In this document: piece after piece, positions 44,013-51,948 of the stretch
Numbering within the stretch: the first letter of the stretch is position 1
Layout: each line of letters starts with the position of its first letter
DNA from: Bradyrhizobium sp. WSM471
Lineage (GTDB): Bacteria; Pseudomonadota; Alphaproteobacteria; Rhizobiales; Xanthobacteraceae
DNA length: 64,000 nucleotides
Direction of reading: 5' to 3'
Assembly: GCF_000244915.1 (NCBI RefSeq)
Contig: NZ_CM001442.1
Span: 7,720,017 to 7,784,016, forward strand
The notes under the pieces: model-generated
The model's input: the letters and a program-made list of their open reading frames with translations, nothing else
Database searches by the model: none
What the model was told of the DNA's origin: nothing
Program-made: the position numbers and the translations under genes

Positions 44013-44699
44013 CTACTCGCTTCTGTTCTCGCCAACAGAGAGCGCGCAGATGCGTGACAGATATGTGTAGGACAGCCCGGTCTCCTCGGCCCAGGCGTTG
44101 AACTGCGCCTGCACTCTTGCCAGATCGCCCTTCGACTTGACCTCTTCGGCAATGTCGAGACCGGCATCGCGCAGGCAGGCCACGACGTCCCTGGACGTCA
44201 CAAAGCCGTCCCAGCCGACGAACCGCAGCAGCATCTGGCCGGTATTGCCACCCAACCGGCTGCCGCGCTTGCTCAGGAAATCGAGCAGGCCGATCTGGTC
44301 GGACGGCGGCCATTTCGCCAGAAACTTGCCGAAACTGCCGTGCTCCTTTGCGATCTCCTGGACGAAGGCCGCGTTGTCGCGCACTGACATGATCTTGGCA
44401 CCGTTGCGCACGATGCGGGCGTCGCGCAGCAGGCCCTCCCAATAATCCTCCGGCTGGAAGGTGAGCTTGGCCGGCTGGAAACGCAGGAAAGCGTCTTCAA
44501 AGCCGTCCCATTTCGTCTCGATCACGCTCCAGGCAAAGCCCGCGCAAAACACACGCTTGGTCATCTCTGCGAGGATGCGGTCGTCGCCGCGTTTGGCGAG
44601 GCCCTTCAGGTCGGGCTTTTCGGGCATCAGCTTTTCGAGCGCCTTGGGCCCGCCCTTGCGTTTTTCGGCGCGAGCACGAATGGTCTTGAAGGAGGTCAT
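44013..44699 (-). CDS. DNA-3-methyladenine glycosylase I family protein
   Basis: A 228-residue protein resembling the TagI/Tag family of base-excision glycosylases with a helix-hairpin-helix-like core. Blocks include MTKRVFCAGFAWSVIETKWD, FEDAFLRFQPAKLTFQPEDY and RIVRNGAKIMSVRDNA, comparable to the Tag region that recognises alkylated adenine, and a late segment VGWDGFVTSRDVVACLRDAG. It is longer than E. coli Tag (187 residues) and diverged, so the substrate is not certain. With dinB and ogt it adds to the DNA repair content of the window. Confidence 0.8.
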   Translation of the reverse strand: MTSFKTIRARAEKRKGGPKALEKLMPEKPDLKGLAKRGDDRILAEMTKRVFCAGFAWSVIETKWDGFEDAFLRFQPAKLTFQPEDYWEGLLRDARIVRNGAKIMSVRDNAAFVQEIAKEHGSFGKFLAKWPPSDQIGLLDFLSKRGSRLGGNTGQMLLRFVGWDGFVTSRDVVACLRDAGLDIAEEVKSKGDLARVQAQFNAWAEETGLSYTYLSRICALSVGENRSE

Positions 44700-44916
44700 T
44701 GGGGACGAGCTGTTGGGGACACGAGCTGTTGAGGATACGCCACGACATCAGAATTCGATGATCCGGTCCAGCCCGGCGACGCTTCGATGCTTGCACCCGC
44801 GGATGCGCCGCAGCATACTGCCCGCGTTGAATTGGCGAGAGATGCGGCTGGTCTGCTCTTGCGTTCAGATATTTTGCAATCCCGAGCATTTTTGACGTCT
44901 CACCCCTGGATTTCCA

Positions 44917-45744
44917 ATGCGCTGCCTGGTCGTGGCCGACCTGCACTATTCGCTGCCTCAGCTCGACTGGCTCGTCAGCGCCGCTCCGCGATTCGACCTC
45001 GTGATCTTCGCCGGCGATGCGCTCGACATCGGCTCGATGGTGGATTTTCGCGCGCAGATCGTGGTGGTGAAGAAGTACCTCGCCCTGCTCGCCAGCAAGA
45101 CCCGCGTGATCCTCTGCTCCGGCAATCACGACCTCGACGAGCGCAATGCGGAAGGCGAAAAGATCTCGCGCTGGATCTCGGAGGTGCGCGAGTTGGGCAT
45201 TGCCTGCGACGGTGACGGCCTCACCATCGGTGACACGCTGTTCACGGTGTGCCCATGGTGGGATGGGCCGCTGGTCAAGCAACGTCTCGTCGCGCAGCTC
45301 GGCGCCGCCGCGGCCGGCCGGCCGCAGCGCTGGATCTGGATCCATCATGCGCCGCCGGCGGATTCACCGACGAGCTGGGGCGGCAAGCGCTTCTTTGGCG
45401 ACGTCGAGCTGGTGCAATGGATCATGCAGTACCAGCCCACGATGGTGATCTCGGGCCATGTGCATCAATCGCCGTTCATTAACGATGGCTCGTGGTTCGA
45501 CCGGCTCGGCCAGAGCTGGGTCTTCAACACCGGCCTGCAGCCCGGCCGCCCGCCGACATATATCGTGCTGGACCTCGAAGCGGACAGGGCGTTCTGGCTT
45601 GCGGCCGGCGAGGCGCAATGGATCGATCTTGGCGCGCCGCTGCAGCGGCCCGCCGCTCCGATCGAGGCGCCGCCCGACTGGCTCACATTCTTGGATCGGA
45701 TTGCCGATCCGAACCTGGCGAGACCTCGAGCGGCGGCAGGTTGA
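44917..45744 (+). CDS. Metallophosphoesterase
   Basis: A 275-residue calcineurin-like phosphoesterase. The dimetal site motifs are in order: VVADLHYS, FAGDALD, CSGNHDLDE, WIHHAPPAD and ISGHVHQSP. No signal peptide is present, so it is probably cytoplasmic. The substrate class (nucleic acid, nucleotide or protein) is open. Its last 62 bases overlap the 3' end of the convergent cyclic-nucleotide-binding gene. Confidence 0.92.
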   Translation: MRCLVVADLHYSLPQLDWLVSAAPRFDLVIFAGDALDIGSMVDFRAQIVVVKKYLALLASKTRVILCSGNHDLDERNAEGEKISRWISEVRELGIACDGDGLTIGDTLFTVCPWWDGPLVKQRLVAQLGAAAAGRPQRWIWIHHAPPADSPTSWGGKRFFGDVELVQWIMQYQPTMVISGHVHQSPFINDGSWFDRLGQSWVFNTGLQPGRPPTYIVLDLEADRAFWLAAGEAQWIDLGAPLQRPAAPIEAPPDWLTFLDRIADPNLARPRAAAG

Positions 45745-46168
45745 TCATGCTCTGGAGCACCTCGCCGACCATGGCCAGATGGGTGCCGTGGCCGGCATAT
45801 TGCTGCTTGAGATCGGCGAGATAGGTGTTGGCCACATTGAGCCGCTGCGCCAGCATCTTGGCGATCAGAAGCGCCACGCCCGCCTCCTGCCTGAGGAACG
45901 AGGCGGCATCCTCGAATTCGTAGACGACGGAATCGGAGCAGGCCCGTACGGTCGCCGTGTGCGGCTGCCCCAGCAGCACCGACATTTCGCCCAGCACCGC
46001 GCCGGGCTCGGCCACCGTGGCGACCACCATCTCACCCTTGAGCACTTCGAGCTTGCCCTGCATCAGCACATAGAGATGACCGGTGGTGCCGCCCTCGGCG
46101 ACGATAGTCGTGCCGGCCGCAACCTGCCGCTCGGTCCCACCGGTGCAATAGTCCAGAACTGCGCGCAT
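45683..46168 (-). CDS. Cyclic-nucleotide-binding domain protein
   Basis: A 161-residue single-domain protein with a cNMP-binding fold (residues about 10-115): VAAGTTIVAEGGTTGHLYVL, GKLEVLKGEMVV and the phosphate-binding cassette EPGAVLGEMSVLLGQPHTAT. There is no DNA-binding domain, so it is a stand-alone sensor or Crp-like fragment. The C-terminal helices (VALLIAKMLAQRLNVANTYL) match the usual dimerisation helix. Its 3' end overlaps the metallophosphoesterase gene by 62 bases on the opposite strand. Confidence 0.88.
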   Translation of the reverse strand: MRAVLDYCTGGTERQVAAGTTIVAEGGTTGHLYVLMQGKLEVLKGEMVVATVAEPGAVLGEMSVLLGQPHTATVRACSDSVVYEFEDAASFLRQEAGVALLIAKMLAQRLNVANTYLADLKQQYAGHGTHLAMVGEVLQSMINLPPLEVSPGSDRQSDPRM

Positions 46169-46226
46169 CCGACCAAAGCTCCCGTCTCAGGGAGATACTA
46201 GGGCACGATCGGCGTCGCGCGCTTGC

Positions 46227-46775
46227 TCAAATTTGTGGCAAGCCGCGCACCCGCGACAGACGCTTCGCGAGATGGACCGACTGCCAGTCTCCGAGACCAG
46301 TGTCCTCGAACCCTGCCTTCTTCGCAAGGCCGCGCATCTCGGCGTTCACGCGCGCGGTCTCGGCGGCAATCATCTCATGACCGAGATCGCTCGCGTGCCT
46401 CTCCATTGCCGTCATCATCCGGAGGCCGACGCCCTGGCGCTGAAAGACATCGGCAACGGACATGGCGAAATCGCCATGCCGTGCAGCCGCATCATAAGCG
46501 TATCTGGTTTCGCCGATGATGGTGCCTCGCCCTTCCTGCCTGATCTCGGCGAGCAGGGTGAAATGATCGGGATGGCTGGTCCTGGCGACGCATTCGGCCG
46601 CGACCATTGCAAAGTCCGCCCGCGCGCCCATGAAGCGCTTGTTGCGCGATGTCGTGGAGAGGCTCGTGAAATAGATGGTGAGGCTCTCGACATCCGACGC
46701 GCCGGCCGGCCTGATACGAAGCGTGGCGTTGGCTTCGGCTGACTCGACAATGGCATCCAGCAATGACTGTGACAT
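46227..46775 (-). CDS. GNAT family N-acetyltransferase
   Basis: A 182-residue acetyltransferase. The acetyl-CoA loop is VFQRQGVGLRMMTAMERHA (Q/RxxGxG/A), preceded by the strand DFAMSVAD and followed by MRGLAKKAGFED. The N-terminal RIRPAGASDVESLTIYFTSL is the usual first GNAT strand-helix. ATG 46775 (MSQSLLDAI) is used; a GTG at 46811 is possible. The substrate is unknown. Confidence 0.87.
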   Translation of the reverse strand: MSQSLLDAIVESAEANATLRIRPAGASDVESLTIYFTSLSTTSRNKRFMGARADFAMVAAECVARTSHPDHFTLLAEIRQEGRGTIIGETRYAYDAAARHGDFAMSVADVFQRQGVGLRMMTAMERHASDLGHEMIAAETARVNAEMRGLAKKAGFEDTGLGDWQSVHLAKRLSRVRGLPQI

Positions 46776-46896
46776 GCGCGAGGCTTTCGGCAGGTTGCAT
46801 CGAATGCACACCTAGCCGAGACCGCGCGCTTACCGCTTGGACGGTACTGCCAATCTTGCGGCCGAAAACGAACAGTTCGTTGCTCAGTGCCGGACC

Positions 46897-47637
46897 TCAC
46901 ACGCGCGAGAGTGAAGGCACCTCCTCCGGCACGATCGCCTGCAGGCCGCCGAAGCGACGCTCGCGGCCGTGGAAGGAGACCAGGGCCGCGGCGAGATCAC
47001 CCGCGTCGAATTCGGGCCACATCCGCTCGGTGAAGTGCAGCTCGGCATAGGCACCTTCCCAGAGCAGGAAGTCCGACAGCCGCTTCTCACCCGAAGTGCG
47101 GATGATGAGGTCGACGTCGCGCAAACCGGCCTCGCCGGTGACGAGCTGCGAGAACGCCTCGCGGGTGAGGCTCGTCAGCGCCGCCGCCTTCGCCGCCGCG
47201 TTGAGGATGGCATCGCGGGCGGAATAGTCGACGGCGATGCGCAGATGAAGCGTGCCGCCGTGCGCGGTGGCATCTTCCGCACGCGCGATCGCGTTAGCAA
47301 TCCCATCGGGCAGGCGGTCGCGGCGGCCGATCACGGTGAGGCGCACGCCGTTCTTGACCAGGCTCTGCACCTCGTTGGCGAGGTAGAAGCGCAGAAGCGT
47401 CATCAGCGCGGCGACCTCGGTCTTCGGTCTTCGCCAATTGTCGGTGGAGAAGGCGTAGAGCGTCAGCGTGCCGATACCCTGCTTGGGCGCGGCTTCGACG
47501 ATGCGGCGGATCGCCTCGACGCCGGCCTCATGGCCGCGCACGCGTGACAGGCCGCGCCGCGTCGCCCATCTGCCGTTGCCATCCATGATGATGCCGACGT
47601 GAAGCTTCTCGTTGCGGGACGCAAGGTCACTTTGCAT
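46897..47637 (-). CDS. uppS: Isoprenyl transferase (UppS family)
   Basis: A 246-residue cis-prenyltransferase that condenses isopentenyl diphosphate, typically to undecaprenyl diphosphate. The catalytic Asp19 is in VGIIMDGNGRWATRRG; further motifs are LTLYAFSTDNWRRP, IRTSGEKRLSDFLLW and ELHFTERMWPEFD. ATG 47637 has GGAG eight bases upstream. Unlike the usual arrangement, cdsA, frr and dxr are not adjacent, so this is probably a second, stand-alone copy whose product may differ (inference). Confidence 0.9.
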   Translation of the reverse strand: MQSDLASRNEKLHVGIIMDGNGRWATRRGLSRVRGHEAGVEAIRRIVEAAPKQGIGTLTLYAFSTDNWRRPKTEVAALMTLLRFYLANEVQSLVKNGVRLTVIGRRDRLPDGIANAIARAEDATAHGGTLHLRIAVDYSARDAILNAAAKAAALTSLTREAFSQLVTGEAGLRDVDLIIRTSGEKRLSDFLLWEGAYAELHFTERMWPEFDAGDLAAALVSFHGRERRFGGLQAIVPEEVPSLSRV

Positions 47638-47668
47638 CGCAAAGTCTCCGGTCAAAAAAGGGGAAGGA

Positions 47669-48046
47669 TCAGGTCGAGACGATACCGAGACGGCCGAGCG
47701 GCGCCGCCTCGCGGCCGGCGGCCTTGGCGGCGTCGCGCACCAGGCGTTCGAGCACGGCGAGATAGTCGAGGAAGCGGCGGCGGCCGGCCTTGGTCAGGCG
47801 GCAGGTCGTGTGCGGGCGATTGCCCTCATAGCCCTTGGTCACCTCGACGAGGCCGGCTTCCTGGAGCACGGCGAGATGCCGGCTGAGATTGCCGTCGGTG
47901 AGGCCGCAGAGCTGCTTGAGATCGGCGAACGCCAGCCCCTTCGGATGCGCCATCAGCGAGGTCAGCAGTCCGAGCCTCGCCTTCTCGTGGATCACGCGGT
48001 CCAGTCCTTCATAAGAGAAGGGTGCGCTGTCAATCTTCGACATCAT
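47669..48046 (-). CDS. Winged-helix transcriptional regulator
   Basis: A 125-residue DNA-binding protein. The winged helix shows RLGLLTSLMAHPKGLAFADL, the recognition helix LTDGNLSRHLAVLQEAGLVE and the wing VTKGYEGNRPHTTCRLTKAG. It is related to the MarR/ArsR-like HTH_34 group. Its start overlaps the end of the upstream membrane-protein gene by 17 bases, so the two are coupled. A perfect inverted repeat upstream of the pair (48701-48719) is a natural candidate for its operator. Confidence 0.88.
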   Translation of the reverse strand: MMSKIDSAPFSYEGLDRVIHEKARLGLLTSLMAHPKGLAFADLKQLCGLTDGNLSRHLAVLQEAGLVEVTKGYEGNRPHTTCRLTKAGRRRFLDYLAVLERLVRDAAKAAGREAAPLGRLGIVST

Positions 48047-48647
48047 GGTCTCCGGATGCGAAATGCAGAATGCCCGCCATCACCGACTGCCCGATTACGA
48101 AGGGCAGGCCCATGGTCCATGGCGACAGCGTGTGGGTTTGGCTCGCGAGCACGACTACCGCGAAGCCGGAGATGAAATACCAGGCGCCGGCGAGCGCCAC
48201 GGTGCGTGGCAGCGAGCGGACGGAGGCGAAAATGCCGAGCGACACCAGGATCTGCCACAGGCCTGGCAGCAGCCACAGCGTTTCGCCTGCGAACTTCCAC
48301 ATCACCACCGCAAGCAGCACACCGGCAACGCCTGCGGGCAGGAACTGCTCGACGGCCTGGTGGATCATGGCATCGGCGAGGCCCGAATGATGGCGGCGCG
48401 AACGTGCGCGCATCTCGACACCGATCATCAGGCCGGAGAGCCCGGCGGCAATGAACCAGCCGAAGAAGAAACCGAGCGGCTCGCCGGTGGGATCGCCGAG
48501 CAGCCAGAATTCCAGGATTGCGGTCAGAAGCGCGACCGCACCGGTCGCGGCCATCGTCGCCGGGCCGTAGCCGCGGAATGCCGTGCCAGCCGCGATCTGG
48601 CTGCGGATCGCCACGATGTCGGCCAGTGCCTTGTCGAGATCGCGCAT
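48030..48647 (-). CDS. Integral membrane protein of unknown function
   Basis: A 205-residue protein with about six hydrophobic segments (VALLTAILEFWLL, FFFGWFIAAGLSGLMIGV, GVAGVLLAVVMWKF, LWLLPGLWQILVSLGIF and others) and a short charged N-terminus MRDLDKALADIVAIRSQIAA. The start is ATG 48647; a TTG at 48653 has better spacing to GAGG and cannot be excluded. It is paired with the winged-helix regulator, so it is probably the regulated target. Confidence 0.82.
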   Translation of the reverse strand: MRDLDKALADIVAIRSQIAAGTAFRGYGPATMAATGAVALLTAILEFWLLGDPTGEPLGFFFGWFIAAGLSGLMIGVEMRARSRRHHSGLADAMIHQAVEQFLPAGVAGVLLAVVMWKFAGETLWLLPGLWQILVSLGIFASVRSLPRTVALAGAWYFISGFAVVVLASQTHTLSPWTMGLPFVIGQSVMAGILHFASGDHDVED

Positions 48648-48700
48648 TGGCAACGCCAAAACCTCGTTCCGCCCATGTTGCCGGGACTATCGGTCCCCGT

Positions 48701-48736
48701 TACTTTGTACCGCAAAGTATATCGGATGGCAAAGTA
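48701..48736. promoter_or_regulatory. Candidate operator: inverted repeat plus extra half-site
   Basis: TACTTTG (48701-48707) and CAAAGTA (48713-48719) form a perfect 7-base inverted repeat with spacer TACCG. A further CAAAGTA lies at 48730-48736, 17 bases from the previous one. It sits about 55 bases upstream of the membrane-protein/regulator pair, which suits autoregulation by the winged-helix protein (inference). Confidence 0.6.
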
Positions 48737-48850
48737 AAGACAAGCCCCCCAGCGCCGCCCGAGAAGTCCGGTCCTCGGCAGACAACTGCCGGTTGCACGA
48801 CACCTGCTCCCGCAGATAAGATGCACGCGAACGCGCTCTGGGGGGAAAGT

Positions 48851-50095
48851 ATGTGGCTTAGGTCATTCATCGTTGCGTCTTTATTGCAGGTGAGCGTTGG
48901 CAGCGTTGCGCACGCGGCCGGGCCATTTGGCAGCGTCAAAATCGGCAACTGGGTCGGCGGCGCGTTCAGCAATGACGAAACGGGAGCCTTCTCGCATTGT
49001 GCCGCGACGGCGCCTTATGCCAACGGCGTCATTCTCGTCGTCGGCCAGAATACTGGGGGCTCGTGGATATTGAGCTTTGCGAGTCCCAGCTACCGCTTCA
49101 AGCAGGGCGAGAACGCCGCGATCGACGTCATCTTTGACGGACAGGAGCAGGCCAGACTGTTCGCCACGGCCAACCAGACGAACATGCTCAGCTCCGTCAT
49201 GCCTGCCAACGTGGTACGAACGTTTCAGAAGGCAAGCCTGATGGTCGCGACGAGCGGCCGCACCGTGCTGAATTTCGACCTGACCTCGGCCGGGCCCGTG
49301 ATTGCGGCATTGGCCAATTGCGTCACCAAGGTGAAAGCCGACGGGCTCGACAAGGCCGGCGATTTTACCAAGATCGCCGCCAAGCCGCAGGCCGCGCCGG
49401 ACAAGCAGACGCCATCGGCCGGCAGCAAACCTGCCAGAGCCAAGAGCGGCACCGGGTTCGTCGTGAGTGCCAGCGGACACGTCGTCACCAATAACCATGT
49501 GATCAGTGGCTGCGTCGGCGACATCAAGGGCAATCTCACGGGCGAAGCCGGGATGGTTTTGCGGGTGGTGTCGAGCGACGCCAACAACGACCTCGCGTTG
49601 CTGCAGGCGCCGTCGACGACCACGTTCAAGGAGTTCGCCCGGATCCGCGACCGCTCGATCCGCTCCGGCGATTCCGTCGTCGCGATCGGCTTTCCCTTCC
49701 ATGGGCTGCTGACTTCGGACTTCACCGTGACGACCGGCATCGTCAGCTCGCTCAGCGGCATGCGCAACGATTCGCGTTTCCTGCAAATCAGTGCGCCGGT
49801 GCAGCCCGGCAATAGCGGCGGCCCGCTGTTCGACACCACCGGGCAGATCGTTGGCGTCGTTACGGGAAAGCTGGACGGATTACGGATGGCCGCTGCGACC
49901 GGCAACATCCCCGAGAACATCAACTTCGCGATCAAGACCGGCGCGCTGCGCGATTTCCTCGACAACTCCGTGGTGCCCTACCAGACTGCCGAACCGAAGA
50001 GCGAGATCAAGACCACCGACATCGCCGGCAACGCGCGGCCGTATACGATGCTGATCTCGTGCAACGGCACGGAGCAGGCTGAGGCGAAGCGGTAG
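48851..50095 (+). CDS. Trypsin-like serine protease with signal peptide
   Basis: A 414-residue exported protein. The signal peptide MWLRSFIVASLLQVSVGSVA ends near AHA. An N-terminal region of about 165 residues of unknown type is followed by a trypsin-2/DegP-like protease domain with the triad His216 (VTNNHVISGC), Asp247 (DANNDLALL) and Ser322 (QPGNSGGPLF). No PDZ domain follows. ATG 48851 is preferred to the in-frame ATG 48821 because it starts the signal peptide directly after GGGGGAAAG. It is probably periplasmic; the substrate is unknown. Confidence 0.9.
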   Translation: MWLRSFIVASLLQVSVGSVAHAAGPFGSVKIGNWVGGAFSNDETGAFSHCAATAPYANGVILVVGQNTGGSWILSFASPSYRFKQGENAAIDVIFDGQEQARLFATANQTNMLSSVMPANVVRTFQKASLMVATSGRTVLNFDLTSAGPVIAALANCVTKVKADGLDKAGDFTKIAAKPQAAPDKQTPSAGSKPARAKSGTGFVVSASGHVVTNNHVISGCVGDIKGNLTGEAGMVLRVVSSDANNDLALLQAPSTTTFKEFARIRDRSIRSGDSVVAIGFPFHGLLTSDFTVTTGIVSSLSGMRNDSRFLQISAPVQPGNSGGPLFDTTGQIVGVVTGKLDGLRMAAATGNIPENINFAIKTGALRDFLDNSVVPYQTAEPKSEIKTTDIAGNARPYTMLISCNGTEQAEAKR

Positions 50096-50194
50096 CGGCA
50101 AGGCAGGCGGCGTCTGCGCGGCCGCCGCGAAACGCACCACGCCGTTTTATTCCAGATCGACGGGCGTTGGCGTGCAGGAAGCCTTGATACGCAA

Positions 50195-50222
50195 GAAAAA
50201 AGCCCTGCCGAACGGGCAGGGC
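50195..50222 (-). terminator. Rho-independent terminator of the Bug-type binding-protein gene
   Basis: On the minus strand, AGCCCTGCC pairs with GGCAGGGCT around loop CGTTC and is followed by a T6 run. It lies about 25 bases past the stop of the gene at 50248. Confidence 0.9.
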
Positions 50223-50247
50223 TCCAATCGCGAACATCACAAGATCG

Positions 50248-51222
50248 CTACTCGACCTTGAGGCCCGCGAACTCGACAACCTTCTTCCATTTCTCGGTTT
50301 CGGCCTTGATCTCCTCGCCGAACGCCTCGGGCGTCTGCGCCCGCGGCTCGCCACCGAGCTCGACCAGGCGCTTGGCCATGTCCGGCTCCTTGATCAGCGT
50401 GTTGATCTCGCTGTTGAGCTTGGCGATGACCTCCTTGGGCGTGTTCTTCGGCGCTCCCATGCCGAACAGCGCGCTCGCCTCGTAGCCCTTCACGGTCTCG
50501 CCGATCGCCGGCACGTCGCGCAGCTGCGGCGAGCGCTCCGCCGTGGTGACGCCGATGGCGCGGAGCGAGCCGGACCGGATGTGCTGGATGATCGAGGGCA
50601 TGTTGTCAAAGATCACCTGCACCTGGCCGCCGAGCATGTCGGTGATCGCGGGCGCGGCGCCGCGATAGGGCACGTGCTGCATCTTGCAGCCGGTCAGCGC
50701 CATGAACATCTCGCCGGACAGATGCACCGAGGTGCCGTTGCCGGAGGATGCCATGTTGACCTTGCCGGGATTGGCTTTCACGTATTCGATGAATTCGGCG
50801 ACGGTCTTGGCCGGCACGTCCTTGTTGACGGTCATCACGTTCGGCACGCGCTGGAACGAGGCGACCGGCGCGATGTCGCGCACGAAGTTGAACTTCAGGT
50901 TGGAGTAGAGCGAGGCATTGATGTAGTTGGCCGGATTGATCAGTTGCAGCGTATAGCCGTCGGGCTCGGCGTTGACGACCGATTCGGTGGCGATATTATT
51001 GCCGGCACCCGGCTTGTTCTCGATCACGAATTGCTGGCCGAACTTCTCCGACAGCCGCTGGCCGATCAGCCGCGCCAGGATGTCGGTGGCCCCGCCCGGC
51101 GGATAGCCGACCACCCATTTCACCGGATGGGTCGGATAGTCGGCGGCAAGCGCCTTCGACAGCGGGCTGGCTGCAAGCGGACTGGCGGCGAGCAGGCTCA
51201 GCGCGGTACGGCGAGTGATCAT
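50248..51222 (-). CDS. Bug/TctC family tripartite tricarboxylate-type substrate-binding protein
   Basis: A 324-residue periplasmic binding protein. The signal peptide MITRRTALSLLAASPLAASP ends near ALA. The Bug-family motifs are WVVGYPPGGATDILARLIGQ, FVIENKPGAGNNIATESV and PGKVNMASSGNGTSVHLSGE. No TctA/TctB membrane genes are nearby, so it is an orphan, as is common for this family. ATG 51222 follows GGGAGA. A strong terminator follows the gene. The ligand is a carboxylate by family habit only. Confidence 0.92.
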   Translation of the reverse strand: MITRRTALSLLAASPLAASPLSKALAADYPTHPVKWVVGYPPGGATDILARLIGQRLSEKFGQQFVIENKPGAGNNIATESVVNAEPDGYTLQLINPANYINASLYSNLKFNFVRDIAPVASFQRVPNVMTVNKDVPAKTVAEFIEYVKANPGKVNMASSGNGTSVHLSGEMFMALTGCKMQHVPYRGAAPAITDMLGGQVQVIFDNMPSIIQHIRSGSLRAIGVTTAERSPQLRDVPAIGETVKGYEASALFGMGAPKNTPKEVIAKLNSEINTLIKEPDMAKRLVELGGEPRAQTPEAFGEEIKAETEKWKKVVEFAGLKVE

Positions 51223-51346
51223 CTCAAGGGTTCTCCCAAGTGTTGTTCTTGAAGCCAGATAGCTTGAAAATGGCGTCGGCGCGCTTGTACCAAAGCTTGC
51301 CACAGGCGGAAAGTGCACGGGGGGCATCGCGACGAAAGGATAAGGC

Positions 51347-51766
51347 ATGGCGGTCAAGGTCGAAGCTCTCGATCATCTCGTGATCAACGTCGCGGACGTT
51401 GCAGTGACCGCCGCGTGGTACGGCAAGATTCTCGGCATGGAAGTCAAGGTGTTCGACCCCGGCGGCGGCAAAGCGCCGCGGACTTCTCTTCAATTCGGTA
51501 ACCAGAAGATCAACGTCCGGCCGCGCGATGCCGACAAGGTGGAGTGGTTCACCGCGGACTACCAGACCGCCGGCAGCGAGGATCTGTGCTTCCTCACCTC
51601 CGCCAGTCCCGACGAGGTGGTGGCGCATTTGAAGGCACATGGCGTCGCGATCGAACAGGGCCCGGCTCCCAAGCAAGGTGCCCGCGGCACCCTGCACTCG
51701 GTCTATTGCAGGGATCCGGATGGCAGCCTGATCGAGATTTCGTCATATGAGGACGGCGGCCGGTAA
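51347..51766 (+). CDS. VOC (glyoxalase/dioxygenase) superfamily protein
   Basis: A 139-residue protein with one VOC fold: LDHLVINVADVAVTAAWYGK at the start and SVYCRDPDGSLIEISSYED at the end, with His and Glu in the metal-ligand positions. Members include glyoxalases, extradiol dioxygenases and resistance proteins; no specific activity can be assigned. AAGGA lies about eight bases upstream of the ATG. It is divergent from the Bug-type gene, with 124 bases between. Confidence 0.88.
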   Translation: MAVKVEALDHLVINVADVAVTAAWYGKILGMEVKVFDPGGGKAPRTSLQFGNQKINVRPRDADKVEWFTADYQTAGSEDLCFLTSASPDEVVAHLKAHGVAIEQGPAPKQGARGTLHSVYCRDPDGSLIEISSYEDGGR

Positions 51767-51790
51767 GGCCAAGCCGCCTGCCCCACGCAC

Positions 51791-51877
51791 CGTCATTGCG
51801 AGGAGCCCTTGCGACGAAGCCATCCAGGCTGCCTCCGGGGAGAGATTCTGGATTGCTTCGCTCCGCTCGCAATGACG
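51791..51877. repeat. Intergenic palindromic repeat, family H
   Basis: The ends are CGTCATTGCGAGGAGC and the near-complement GCTCGCAATGACG, with inner complementary CGAAGCCATCCAG/CTGGATTGCTTCG. It lies between the VOC and acyl-CoA synthetase genes. Confidence 0.85.
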
Positions 51878-51948
51878 GCGGAGAGAGCAGGAAGACGCAA
51901 TCATCAAAGCGCGGCCGCCGGCAAGATGCAGGCTGCACGGGAGGACAC

